Source: Methanotrichaceae archaeon
Lineage (GTDB): Archaea; Halobacteriota; Methanosarcinia; Methanotrichales; Methanotrichaceae
Assembly (NCBI GenBank): GCA_013329455.1
Contig: DUKF01000126.1
Span: 1-11,964, forward strand
Length of the DNA stretch: 11,964 nucleotides
Direction of reading: 5' to 3'
Shown here in pieces: positions 1-6,413 of the stretch (its first letter is position 1; each line of letters starts with the position of its first letter). The position numbers were made by a program, and so were the translations under genes. Below the pieces are notes generated by a model. The model was not told where the DNA came from. It was given only the letters and a program-made list of their open reading frames with translations, and searched no databases.

Positions 1-192
1 AGGTTCGATTCCGTCCACGGGCCGACGATGAGGTACGATGGTTATTTGGGTGGCTGTGCTTACTCTGGCGGTCTCAGCAAATGGGCGTGCATTGGTGGGG
101 AGATCAAACCTGAGCCGGACTTCAGGGAGATGGTGAAGGCTCATCAGGAACAGTTCAATCTGGTCAGAAGCGTCTTTTGCATCAGAGCTTAG
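1..192 (+). CDS. Possible C-terminal end of an unrecognised protein (cut by window edge)
   Basis: Frame 1 is open from the first base to a TAG at 190-192, giving 63 residues with no start inside the window. The peptide is Gly/Cys/Tyr-rich in its first half (GYLGGCAYSGG) and ends in a helix-like charged stretch (PDFREMVKAHQEQF) and VFCIRA. I do not recognise the family. No ribosome site or terminator supports it. The opposite strand is also open across most of this stretch (about 310 down to 1), so the strand is not certain; the plus frame is preferred because its composition is more protein-like. It could be a real gene end or part of a decayed gene. Confidence 0.3.
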   Translation, partial: RFDSVHGPTMRYDGYLGGCAYSGGLSKWACIGGEIKPEPDFREMVKAHQEQFNLVRSVFCIRA

Positions 193-516
193 CGGTGGTG
201 GATCTGGTGGATCGGGACGGTGACCGATATAACGATCTTCAAGAGGGACGGCCACCCCACCGCTCAGAATCATCCCAGAGCTGATTAAGAGCTGCATCGA
301 CAAGGGGGGGAGGATTCAGTCCCACCATCTCATTTCCGGAAGGCTTCAGGTCCCCTTCTCGACGAGCCCTTCCTTCTCCAGCTTCTTGAGCCGCGCGGAA
401 GTCTGAGTTTGAGGTTAAGATGCACCAAGGGTGATGAAAAAATTGGACCAGAGTCTAGCTGCATTGATGGAAGCTCGTCTTCACCATCTTCGAGCAGCTG
501 ACCCGGCAAAAAGGTT
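193..516. other. Gene-poor stretch with decayed coding fragments
   Basis: No complete gene is visible between the possible gene end at 192 and the promoter of the small secreted protein. Short protein-like pieces occur in several frames, the clearest being a 22-codon winged-helix-like piece on the minus strand at 346-414. A run of seven G lies at 304-310. The stretch reads as decayed coding DNA rather than a structured regulatory region. Confidence 0.4.
346..414 (-). pseudogene. Winged-helix regulator relic
   Basis: The minus strand reads QTSARLKKLEKEGLVEKGT between an in-frame TAA (415-417) and a TGA (346-348). This matches the usual pattern of a recognition helix followed by the start of the wing in MarR/ArsR/Lrp-like DNA-binding domains, where xTxSxRLKKLExxGLVEK is typical. 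Nothing family-like follows or precedes it in the same frame, so it is at best a remnant of a transcription regulator. The resemblance is by eye over about 18 residues, and chance similarity cannot be excluded. Confidence 0.25.
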
Positions 517-527
517 AATTATAAAAG
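517..527 (+). promoter_or_regulatory. TATA-box promoter of the small secreted protein gene
   Basis: AATTATAAAAG is a good archaeal TATA box, preceded by a purine-rich AAAAAGG that could serve as the BRE. It lies about 45 bases before the ATG at 571, which would place the transcript start near 545-550 and give a short leader carrying the AGGAGGA ribosome site at 558-564. Confidence 0.6.
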
Positions 528-570
528 ATGAGAATAACAGAGTGAGGGTAAAGTTTTAGGAGGACGGACT

Positions 571-942
571 ATGAACAGAATATTTTGGGTTGTGGCAATG
601 GCAGCTCTTCTCGGCACCAGTGCCCAGGCGTTTGATCTGACAGGAGACTGGGATGCGGACGGAGCGAACATCTACATCCGACAGGTCAATGATACCATCT
701 GGTGGTACGCTGAGAATTCGGCTGAGGACCCGGCATGGACCAGCGTCGCCTTCGGCACCATCGAGGGCAACACCGTGAACGTCACCTGGGTTGATGTGCC
801 CAAGGGCAATGCAACTAAAATGGGAACTGTCGTGCTGAACGTCACCTCGGAAGATGAGCTTCAGCTCGTGGACCAGACCGGTGGATTCGGCGGCGAGGAT
901 TGGGAGCAGCTCAAACTGATGAGGATCAACAGCGGGTTCTGA
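571..942 (+). CDS. Small secreted beta-rich protein, function unknown
   Basis: A 123-residue protein. The start is fixed by AGGAGGA at 558-564, six bases before the ATG, and by a clear Sec signal peptide: MNR, a hydrophobic core, and likely cleavage after the Ala-Gln-Ala at residues 18-20. The mature part of about 103 residues is rich in alternating hydrophobic/polar stretches, Trp and Gly, which suggests a small beta-barrel or sandwich. It has four N-glycosylation sequons (NDT 40, NVT 70, NAT 80, NVT 90) and no cysteine in the mature chain, no membrane segment and no C-terminal anchor. I do not recognise a named family. It has its own promoter and terminator, so it is monocistronic. It is probably an exported, glycosylated envelope or sheath-associated protein; that role is inferred only from the signal peptide and sequons. 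Confidence 0.85.
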   Translation: MNRIFWVVAMAALLGTSAQAFDLTGDWDADGANIYIRQVNDTIWWYAENSAEDPAWTSVAFGTIEGNTVNVTWVDVPKGNATKMGTVVLNVTSEDELQLVDQTGGFGGEDWEQLKLMRINSGF

Positions 943-951
943 TTCCTGACT

Positions 952-994
952 GGGACTCCCCGGGGGAGCCCCGCCACTTTTTTTGTCATTTTTT
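952..994 (+). terminator. Hairpin and T-run terminator after the small secreted protein gene
   Basis: GGG-A-CTCC, loop CCGGG, GGAG-CCC forms a GC stem with one bulged A at 952-971. It is followed by seven T at 978-984 and a second six-T run at 989-994. It begins 10 bases after the stop codon. Confidence 0.7.
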
Positions 995-1120
995 AAGGCG
1001 GATGGAGGAGACCGATCTCTCAAATGCCACACCATGAATCAGACCGAGCTTCTAAGCCTTGGCGTGGAGAGGACCCAGATTTTGTGACGTGGCGATCCCT
1101 CCAACCCCCCATATTTCAAG

Positions 1121-2566
1121 TTATAGTTTCAGACCATCTGCCACGGCACCTCCAAGATCTGGGTCGGCCTTGGTCAGGTTCTCGACCGCACGCTCTTTTA
1201 TCGGTTTGTCTATCTCCATGAGATCCGCGATGAGGTTGTCCACGAGATGTTCCTGGTCCATCTTGCTCAGGGACCTGTACCGCTCCCCGGCCTGCTGGAA
1301 GTCGTTCGTCTTGCTGATCTTCTGGCGGACGACCTCACCCTCGACCCGGTGCGCATAAACAGATCCTTCCGGGGCCTCTTTCGGCATTCCGCCGCCGATG
1401 CTGTTCGGCTCGTAGTTGACAGGACCGCTGAACGATCCGATCTGCATGGCTCCGTCCCGCTGATTGTTCTCGGCTGGGACGATGGGACGGTTGGTGGGTA
1501 GCTCCAGGTAGTTCGCGCCCAACCGGTATCGCTGGGTGTCAGCATAGGAGAAGGTCCGACCCTGAAGCAGCTTGTCGTCAGAAAACTCGATTCCGGGAAC
1601 TATGCTCATAGGACAAAAGGCAGCTTGCTCGACCTCGACGAAGAAGTTCCTGGGGTTGCGATTGAGCACCATCTTTCCCACTGGCACCAGCGGGAACTTG
1701 TCCTCCGGCCAAGTCTTGGTGGGGTCGAGAGGATCGAAATCCTGCTTCAACTCATCGGCGATCTCCATAAACTGGACGTTCAGCTCGTACTCCACTTCTT
1801 CGCCGCGGGCGATCGCCTCCCGAAGGTCGCGAACGAGATAATCCGGATCAACGCCAGCCAGCCTTGTCGCCTCGTGACGGTCGAGGTTCTGGACGCCGAG
1901 CTTTGGCTTCCAGTGGTACTTCACATACACCGCCACTCCCTCGGCGTTCACCCAGACGTAGGTATGGACGCCGAAACCCTCAGTCATACGGTAGCTTTTT
2001 GGAGTCCCGCGGTCGGAAAATAGCCAGGTGATCATGTGGGTCGACTCTTGCGAGAGGGATATGAAATCCCAGAAGCGATTATGGGCGGAAGAGGCTGACG
2101 GCATGTTGTCGTCTGGTGCTCCTTTGAAGGCATGAACCATATCCGGGAACTTGATGGCGTCCCGGATGAAGAAGACCGGGAGATTGTTTCCCACCAGATC
2201 GTAGTTCCCCTCCTCAGTGTAGAACTTGACCGCAAATCCACGGGGATCTCGGACAGTATCTGCAGAGCCGCGCCCGCCGGTGACGGTCGAAAACCTCACA
2301 AATACGGGAGTCTTCTTCTCTGGATCCTGGAGGAACTTTGCTCTGGTGCGAGCTTCCATGCTCTGATAGACCTGGAAGTAGCCATGTGCTCCTGTCCCTT
2401 TGGCATGGACAACCCTTTCGGGTATGCGTTCCCTGTCAAAGTGGGCCATCTTCTCGACGAATTGGACATCCTGTAACAAGACCGGACCGCGTTCGCCTAC
2501 CGTCAAAGAGTTCTGGTTGTCGTAGACGGGGGCGCCCTGGTTAGTAGTCAAAAATTTTTCTTTCAC
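1121..2566 (-). CDS. katA: Heme catalase, small-subunit type
   Basis: Catalase dismutates hydrogen peroxide to water and oxygen in the cytoplasm using heme b. The 481-residue length fits small-subunit (clade 3 type) monofunctional catalases, and all key residues are present. The active-site signature FDRERIPERVVHAKG carries catalytic His54. VGNNLPVFFIRD (125-136) carries the catalytic Asn. RTFSYADTQ (337-345) carries heme-ligand Tyr341 and its partner Arg337. The start is GTG at 2566, supported by GGAGGTT (complement of 2573-2579) six bases upstream and by a family-typical N-terminus (TTNQGAPVYDNQNSLTVGERGP). It has its own promoter and is flanked by unrelated genes. In a strict anaerobe this is an oxygen-defence enzyme. 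Its close match to bacterial catalases suggests acquisition by transfer, which is an inference. Confidence 0.97.
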   Translation of the reverse strand: MKEKFLTTNQGAPVYDNQNSLTVGERGPVLLQDVQFVEKMAHFDRERIPERVVHAKGTGAHGYFQVYQSMEARTRAKFLQDPEKKTPVFVRFSTVTGGRGSADTVRDPRGFAVKFYTEEGNYDLVGNNLPVFFIRDAIKFPDMVHAFKGAPDDNMPSASSAHNRFWDFISLSQESTHMITWLFSDRGTPKSYRMTEGFGVHTYVWVNAEGVAVYVKYHWKPKLGVQNLDRHEATRLAGVDPDYLVRDLREAIARGEEVEYELNVQFMEIADELKQDFDPLDPTKTWPEDKFPLVPVGKMVLNRNPRNFFVEVEQAAFCPMSIVPGIEFSDDKLLQGRTFSYADTQRYRLGANYLELPTNRPIVPAENNQRDGAMQIGSFSGPVNYEPNSIGGGMPKEAPEGSVYAHRVEGEVVRQKISKTNDFQQAGERYRSLSKMDQEHLVDNLIADLMEIDKPIKERAVENLTKADPDLGGAVADGLKL

Positions 2567-2599
2567 AACGCTAACCTCCAGTCTTATATAAGGGATACT

Positions 2600-2610
2600 A
2601 TTTTATATAT
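2600..2610 (-). promoter_or_regulatory. TATA box of the catalase gene
   Basis: On the minus strand this reads ATATATAAAAT, about 35-40 bases before the GTG start. It would start the transcript close to the GGAGGTT ribosome site, giving a very short leader. A second TATA-like word (CCTTATATAAG, complement of 2583-2592) is too close to the start codon to be the main box. Confidence 0.5.
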
Positions 2611-2881
2611 TTCTTTCCTCGGCCTCGAAGACTCTCAATTTTAATGAGGAAAAGTGAGCTCCATAACGCTGCCGGACCATCTCATGAAACGCCCATGACC
2701 AAAGGCAACCCATCGCGCCGGAGCCAACCCATTAAGCAGATGGCAAGGAGGGCCAAAGACCTTCCCAGATCGAAGCTCATTTCAGCCCACCACTCGCACG
2801 AAATCTAATTTAGCTCACAAATCGAGGTCTCGGGCTACCGCAAACTCCTGCGCCGAGCCCGCTGCCAAGGACCAGGATCCC
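2611..2881. other. Intergenic stretch upstream of catalase, no intact gene
   Basis: I see no intact gene, strong promoter or hairpin here. Because the pseudogene that follows (2882-3095) looks like only the tail of a much longer reductase, this stretch may contain heavily decayed sequence from the same gene. I could not recognise reductase motifs such as iron-sulfur CxxC clusters in it. Confidence 0.35.
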
Positions 2882-3095
2882 ATGAGAACCATCAAGAGCT
2901 GGAGAGTCCTGGTTGGGGAAAAACCAAAAGAACGCCCCGGTTCGGCCAAGTCTGGCCGAGGACCTACTCGATGAGGAGGCGGTGGCCCTCGTCGAGAAGG
3001 TGATCAGCTACTACAAGGCAAACGCCGAAAAGCAGAGGCTCGGCGAGTTCATCGACGAGATCGGCTTTGAGAAGTTCAAAAAAGCAGTCCTCTGA
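2882..3095 (+). pseudogene. Frameshifted C-terminal remnant of a siroheme/4Fe-4S nitrite-sulfite reductase-like protein
   Basis: Codons from 2913 to the TGA at 3093-3095 are open and strongly GC3-biased. They give SLAEDLLDEEAVALVEKV and then VISYYKANAEKQRLGEFIDE, ending EIGFEKFKKAVL. This resembles the C-terminal helices of archaeal nitrite/sulfite reductase-like proteins (pattern: VEKVIxYYKxNAxxxERLGxxIxRIGxxxFK). Those proteins carry a VLVGGK segment just before. Here RVLVG is found in the neighbouring frame (from ATG 2882) and breaks at the GGGG run at 2915-2918; adding one G would join the two as VLVGGKNQKNAPVR. No intact reductase domain lies upstream. An alternative is a real small protein of about 60 residues starting at TTG 2913, with GGAGAG at 2901-2906 as ribosome site. 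The family resemblance is from memory. Confidence 0.5.
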
Positions 3096-3127
3096 GTTCA
3101 AAAAAAGATCGATGGGAAAAGGTCAAC

Positions 3128-3157
3128 AAAAAAAGGGGGTCCCAGCGGCAGAGCTGG
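3128..3157 (-). terminator. Possible terminator downstream of amrS
   Basis: On the minus strand CCAGC, loop TCTGCC, GCTGG forms a short stem, followed by GACCCCC and a run of seven T. It lies about 115 bases past the amrS stop codon in the convergent gap. The stem has only five pairs and is separated from the T-run, so the call is weak. Confidence 0.35.
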
Positions 3158-3248
3158 CAACGGGGACAGGAAAGCGGAAGTCCAAGAAGTGGAGTTGCGT
3201 GTTCAAAGGCGATGAGAAGATCTGAAAAAGGGGCCTCGAAGAAACTGA

Positions 3249-3288
3249 CCCGGGAGCACCAGACCCCCGGGATTACCAGACTCCCGGG
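3249..3288. repeat. Three 17-bp direct repeats each with a CCCGGG palindrome
   Basis: CCCGGG occurs at 3249-3254, 3266-3271 and 3283-3288, exactly 17 bases apart. The bases between them are similar; on the minus strand the units read TCCCGGGAGTCTGGTAA, TCCCGGGGGTCTGGTGC and TCCCGGGTCAG. The first unit on that strand codes for the last residues of AmrS and its TAA stop, so the array straddles the gene end. Confidence 0.7.
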
Positions 3289-4277
3289 ACCACCTCGCCG
3301 CAGTTGGGGCACTTTCCCTCGACGACCCCGTTCCTCGCCACCCTGAAAGCAAAGCGCTCCACCAGCGTCTCACCGCAATGGGTGCAGCTAGTGTTCTCGT
3401 CCTCACCGGGGATGTTTCCGCCGTAGACGTACTTGATCCCCGCCTCTTTCCCTATCTTGATCGCTCGCCGAAGGGTCGCAGCGCTCGTTGGCGGCGCATC
3501 TTTCAGTTTGTAGGTGGGATAGAAGGCGGTTACGTGCCAGGGAATGTCTGGGCTTATGCCCACCAGGAACCGGGCAATGTCCTCCAGCTGCGAATCGGAG
3601 TCGTTGTAGCCGGGTATGAGCAGAGTCGTCACCTCGACCCAGATCCCAAGGTCCCACATCAACTCGATGGACCTCTTGACGGGATCGAGCCTCGCGCCGC
3701 AGACTTTCTTGTAGAACTCGTCGTCGCCCTTGAGGTCGATGTTTATCCCGTCGAGGTACGGCTCGATGGCCCTGGTGGCCTCCTCGCTCATGTACCCGTT
3801 GCTGACGAAGACGTTCTTGAGGCCACTTTCCGCTGCGAGCTTGGAGACGTCGAGGGCATACTCGAAGAAGATGGTGGGTTCTGTGTAGGTGTAGGCGATT
3901 GAAAGGCACCTTGCTTCGACCGCCTCTGCCACAACCTCCTCAGGAGCGACGTAGTCACCCATGATCTGGCCGTCATGATTTTTGGGCATCTGGGATATGT
4001 CGGCGTTCTGGCAGTGGAGGCACCTGAAGTTGCAGCCGACAGTAGCGATCGAGTAGCTGAGGTGGCCAGGCTTGAAGTGGTAGAGAGGCTTCTTCTCTAT
4101 CGGGTCGACGTGCATGGCGATCAATTTTCCGTAAACCAGGGTCTCCAGGATTCCGTCCACATTCTCTCTAACGCCACAGATCCCCCTCTTTTTGGGCTTT
4201 ATCCGGCAGGAGTAGTTGCAAAGCCCGCATCGAACATCTCCACCGTCCAGCTTTTCGTAAAACATCGCTTCCATCAT
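3273..4277 (-). CDS. amrS: AmmeMemoRadiSam-system radical SAM enzyme
   Basis: A radical SAM enzyme of the AmrS family, the iron-sulfur partner of the AMMECR1/Memo set; its substrate is unknown. Counting from the upstream GTG at 4289 (338 residues), it has an N-terminal Cys cluster (C21, C24, C28, C38), the radical SAM motif CNFRCLHC (C86, C90, C93; the CxxxCxxC pattern), a SAM-binding-like YTYTEPTIFFEY segment, and the family-typical INIDLKG, TTLLIPGYND and WHVTAFYPTYK. It ends in a zinc-ribbon-like tail with two CxxC pairs (302/305 and 327/330). I prefer the ATG at 4277, four codons in, because GGTGGTG then lies six bases upstream. It appears monocistronic, with a TATA box at 4332-4342. No AMMECR1 or Memo gene is in the window. 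Confidence 0.93.
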   Translation of the reverse strand: MMEAMFYEKLDGGDVRCGLCNYSCRIKPKKRGICGVRENVDGILETLVYGKLIAMHVDPIEKKPLYHFKPGHLSYSIATVGCNFRCLHCQNADISQMPKNHDGQIMGDYVAPEEVVAEAVEARCLSIAYTYTEPTIFFEYALDVSKLAAESGLKNVFVSNGYMSEEATRAIEPYLDGINIDLKGDDEFYKKVCGARLDPVKRSIELMWDLGIWVEVTTLLIPGYNDSDSQLEDIARFLVGISPDIPWHVTAFYPTYKLKDAPPTSAATLRRAIKIGKEAGIKYVYGGNIPGEDENTSCTHCGETLVERFAFRVARNGVVEGKCPNCGEVVPGVW

Positions 4278-4331
4278 CGCGAACACCACCCATATCGGGA
4301 AAAATATCTCTCTAAATAAGTGGTGATGATC

Positions 4332-4342
4332 CCTTATAATTC
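4332..4342 (-). promoter_or_regulatory. TATA box of amrS
   Basis: The minus strand reads GAATTATAAGG about 55-65 bases before the preferred ATG at 4277. This would start the transcript near 4310 and leave a leader of roughly 35 bases containing GGGTGGTG. It also shows that amrS need not depend on read-through from the S-layer genes upstream. Confidence 0.45.
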
Positions 4343-4401
4343 TTGTTCCGAGCGAAAAAATGAAAGAGAGAGACGACCAGAATTAGAATCGGCCCGCCAA
4401 C

Positions 4402-6288
4402 TCAGGGTTCGAGGGTCACCGCCTTGTAGACGTAGAACCTGAGGGGGTCTTCGGGCAGGCCCGTGGAGGAGTTGATCGTATTGTTGATCACTTCCTGGTC
4501 CGCGGTCCTGATCCTTATATCCTCGAGCAGGGGCAAGTCGTCATCGGACTTGAGAAGAATCTCCTTCTCGTTCATCATGGTGATCGTCATATCTCCAGGA
4601 TCGACCTCCTCGACGGTCATATCCCCGTGGTCGTCACCTTCCTCGACAAATAAGGCCTCATCTGAGATCTGCCAGATGCCGTCGACCTCTGCAAAGCCGT
4701 CGTCGCCGGTGGTAAAAGCGCTCCTGAAGTGGACAGCCACGATCACGACGTCGTCGGCCCCGCCCACGCGCCCTGAATATATGTAGGTCTGATCCTTCAA
4801 AGTCGCCCCCGACCTTGAAGGCTCAATGACCGCTGAGTCCATCAATGCGCCATCCTTGAAGAGCGCAACGGAGACCTTCTCCCCGCTCTCGTCCACCGAC
4901 TCGAGAGAGAGCTTGTACCCATCCTCGAGCCCCAGGGGGCTGTCCGTGTCGAAGGTCTCTTTCCGGTCGTCGTCGATGAGGACCTTGATGAGCTGCTCCT
5001 CTGCGAGCATGTTGGGGTTCTCCGACTCATCCCGGAATATACCATCGGCGTACCCAGCGAAGTGGGCCTCTCCGAGGAAAGATATCGTCCAGAGGGCGCC
5101 CCAGTCCTCAAACTCCATCCTATTTTTTTGGGCCCTGCTAGTGTAGACCGCGCCGGTCTCCCCCTTCAGCCGATCTTCGGCAATGTTCAGGTTGAGGGAC
5201 TCATCTCCCAGTCCCTCGTCCATGTCGTAATAGAACCCGGCAAAGCTTGAGGCATTCCACACCCAGGTTGAACCGTTGACTACCTTCCCGAGATGGCCTC
5301 TAATCTCATAAGTTCCGGGATCTTCGACCTCTCTATAGACGCGGAACCTAAGGGGATTTTCCGGCCGTCCGGTGGTGGTGTTGATTGCGTTGTCGACGTC
5401 ATCCTGATCTGCGGTTTTGATCCCGATGTCGCTCATCAGGACTTTAGACCGGCCCCTGGAGAAACTGATCTTGCGGTCCTCGTTGGTCATAGTGAAGGTC
5501 ATGTTATCCGGGTCGAGGTCGTAGACGGCCATTTCACCCCATTCGTCGCCCTCTCTGAGGGATATAGTCTGCTCAGAGAGCTGCCACACGCCGTCGACGG
5601 TCACAAGAACGTCTCCGCTCCCTGAGAAAGCGTTCTTGAAGTGAACCGCTATGAAGACCACATCTTCGCCCCCAATCGGCCTTTTGTAGAGGTAGGTCCT
5701 ATCCTCCAGTGTCGCATTCGCTTTCGAGGGCTCCACAACGGTGGAATCCATCCGGACGCCGTCCCTGGAAAGCTCCAGAGAGACCTTCTCGCCCACGGGG
5801 TTGACATCCTTGACCGCAAGCTTGTACCCCCCTTCAAGCCTCAGGGGAACATCCCTCTGGATCGTCCTCTCCTCGTCGTCGTCGACGAGGACTCTGGCGA
5901 TCCGCTCGTCTCTGAAAAGCACCTCACTACCAGACTCATCGAAAAGGTATCCACCACAATAACCGGCGAAATGTGCCTCGCCCAAAAAGCCGATCGTCCA
6001 GCGACTTCCCCAGCCCGAAAATTCGATCATCTCCTTCTGAGCCCGGGTGGCGTAAACAGCACCAGAATCTTCGAGGGCCCCAGCGGAAATCGCAAGGCTC
6101 AGGCGTTCGTCGCCCACGTCGTCGTCTATGTCGTAGTAGAATCCGGCAAAATCCTGTGCATCCCAGGAATAAGTCACGCCGTCGACGACCTCGGCCACGG
6201 GACCCTTCAATTCAAAGGCAGATCCAAGAAGGAAACTCGACACTAGCACCGCAAGCCCGATGAGGACCGCCACAATCGCCGTTCTCAA
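4402..6288 (-). CDS. Secreted two-domain S-layer (DUF1608) protein without C-terminal anchor
   Basis: An exported protein of 628 residues with two S-layer duplication domains, at about 26-320 and 329-622. Each starts with a GPVAEV/EIRGHLGKV strand and contains the hallmark WDAQDFAGFYYDIDDD or FAGFYYDMDEGLGDE, WTIGFLGEAHFAGY, VEPSK, AVHFKNAF and a closing PLRF.VY segment. The start is TTG at 6288, not further upstream: GGGAGGTT lies six bases before it, and the residues that follow form a good signal peptide (RTAIVAVLIGLAVLVSS, cleavage likely after Ala24). Unlike its upstream paralogue it stops right after domain 2, with no acidic linker or PGF-CTERM helix. It has seven N-glycosylation sequons (191, 262, 303, 338, 345, 602, 606) against one in the paralogue. 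The two domains have diverged from each other normally. It probably forms part of, or coats, the S-layer or sheath. Confidence 0.9.
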   Translation of the reverse strand: MRTAIVAVLIGLAVLVSSFLLGSAFELKGPVAEVVDGVTYSWDAQDFAGFYYDIDDDVGDERLSLAISAGALEDSGAVYATRAQKEMIEFSGWGSRWTIGFLGEAHFAGYCGGYLFDESGSEVLFRDERIARVLVDDDEERTIQRDVPLRLEGGYKLAVKDVNPVGEKVSLELSRDGVRMDSTVVEPSKANATLEDRTYLYKRPIGGEDVVFIAVHFKNAFSGSGDVLVTVDGVWQLSEQTISLREGDEWGEMAVYDLDPDNMTFTMTNEDRKISFSRGRSKVLMSDIGIKTADQDDVDNAINTTTGRPENPLRFRVYREVEDPGTYEIRGHLGKVVNGSTWVWNASSFAGFYYDMDEGLGDESLNLNIAEDRLKGETGAVYTSRAQKNRMEFEDWGALWTISFLGEAHFAGYADGIFRDESENPNMLAEEQLIKVLIDDDRKETFDTDSPLGLEDGYKLSLESVDESGEKVSVALFKDGALMDSAVIEPSRSGATLKDQTYIYSGRVGGADDVVIVAVHFRSAFTTGDDGFAEVDGIWQISDEALFVEEGDDHGDMTVEEVDPGDMTITMMNEKEILLKSDDDLPLLEDIRIRTADQEVINNTINSSTGLPEDPLRFYVYKAVTLEP

Positions 6289-6294
6289 GCTCAA

Positions 6295-6301
6295 ACCTCC
6301 C
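6295..6301 (-). promoter_or_regulatory. Ribosome site fixing the TTG start of the anchorless S-layer gene
   Basis: The minus strand reads GGGAGGT then TTGAGC then TTG at 6288. The reading frame is open 39 codons further upstream, to a TTG at 6405, but that extension runs through the terminator hairpin of the preceding gene and would bury the signal peptide. Confidence 0.8.
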
Positions 6302-6362
6302 AGGATGCCTGATCCACGGGCGCCTCTTATTGAGAGAAGTCTGCAGAAAACAGAGCAGGATA

Positions 6363-6403
6363 CAAAAAAGGGAAAGAAAAATGGAAGAGCTCTTGGCTCT
6401 CCC
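6363..6403 (-). terminator. Terminator between the two S-layer genes
   Basis: On the minus strand GGGAGAGC, loop CAAGA, GCTCTTCC forms an eight-pair stem (one G-T pair) starting 10 bases after the stop of the anchored S-layer gene. T-rich ATTTTTCTTTCCCTTTTTT follows. I see no strong TATA box between it and the TTG at 6288 (only weak CAATAAGAG near 6330), so the downstream gene may depend on partial read-through. Confidence 0.7.
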
Positions 6404-6413
6404 AAAGATAGTC

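Noticed and set aside
556..1035. 159-codon minus-strand frame opposite the small secreted protein
   Set aside because: It lies antisense to a gene with a clear promoter, ribosome site, signal peptide and terminator, and its own sequence is low-quality and protein-unlike.
1034..1087. Short plus-strand frame MNQTELLSLGVERTQIL between the terminator and catalase
   Set aside because: Only 17 codons, no ribosome site close to the ATG and no recognisable match; could be a relic but not supportable.
3249..3288. CRISPR-like spacing of repeats
   Set aside because: The 17-base period leaves no unique spacers, and the array overlaps coding sequence; it is a short tandem repeat.
5641..6246. 201-codon plus-strand frame opposite the anchorless S-layer protein
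   Set aside because: Antisense shadow; the minus-strand frame has the domain motifs, signal peptide and ribosome site.
6289..6405. Upstream extension of the anchorless S-layer gene to TTG 6405
   Set aside because: It would run through the terminator hairpin of the preceding gene and place 39 residues before the signal peptide; GGGAGGTT points to the TTG at 6288.
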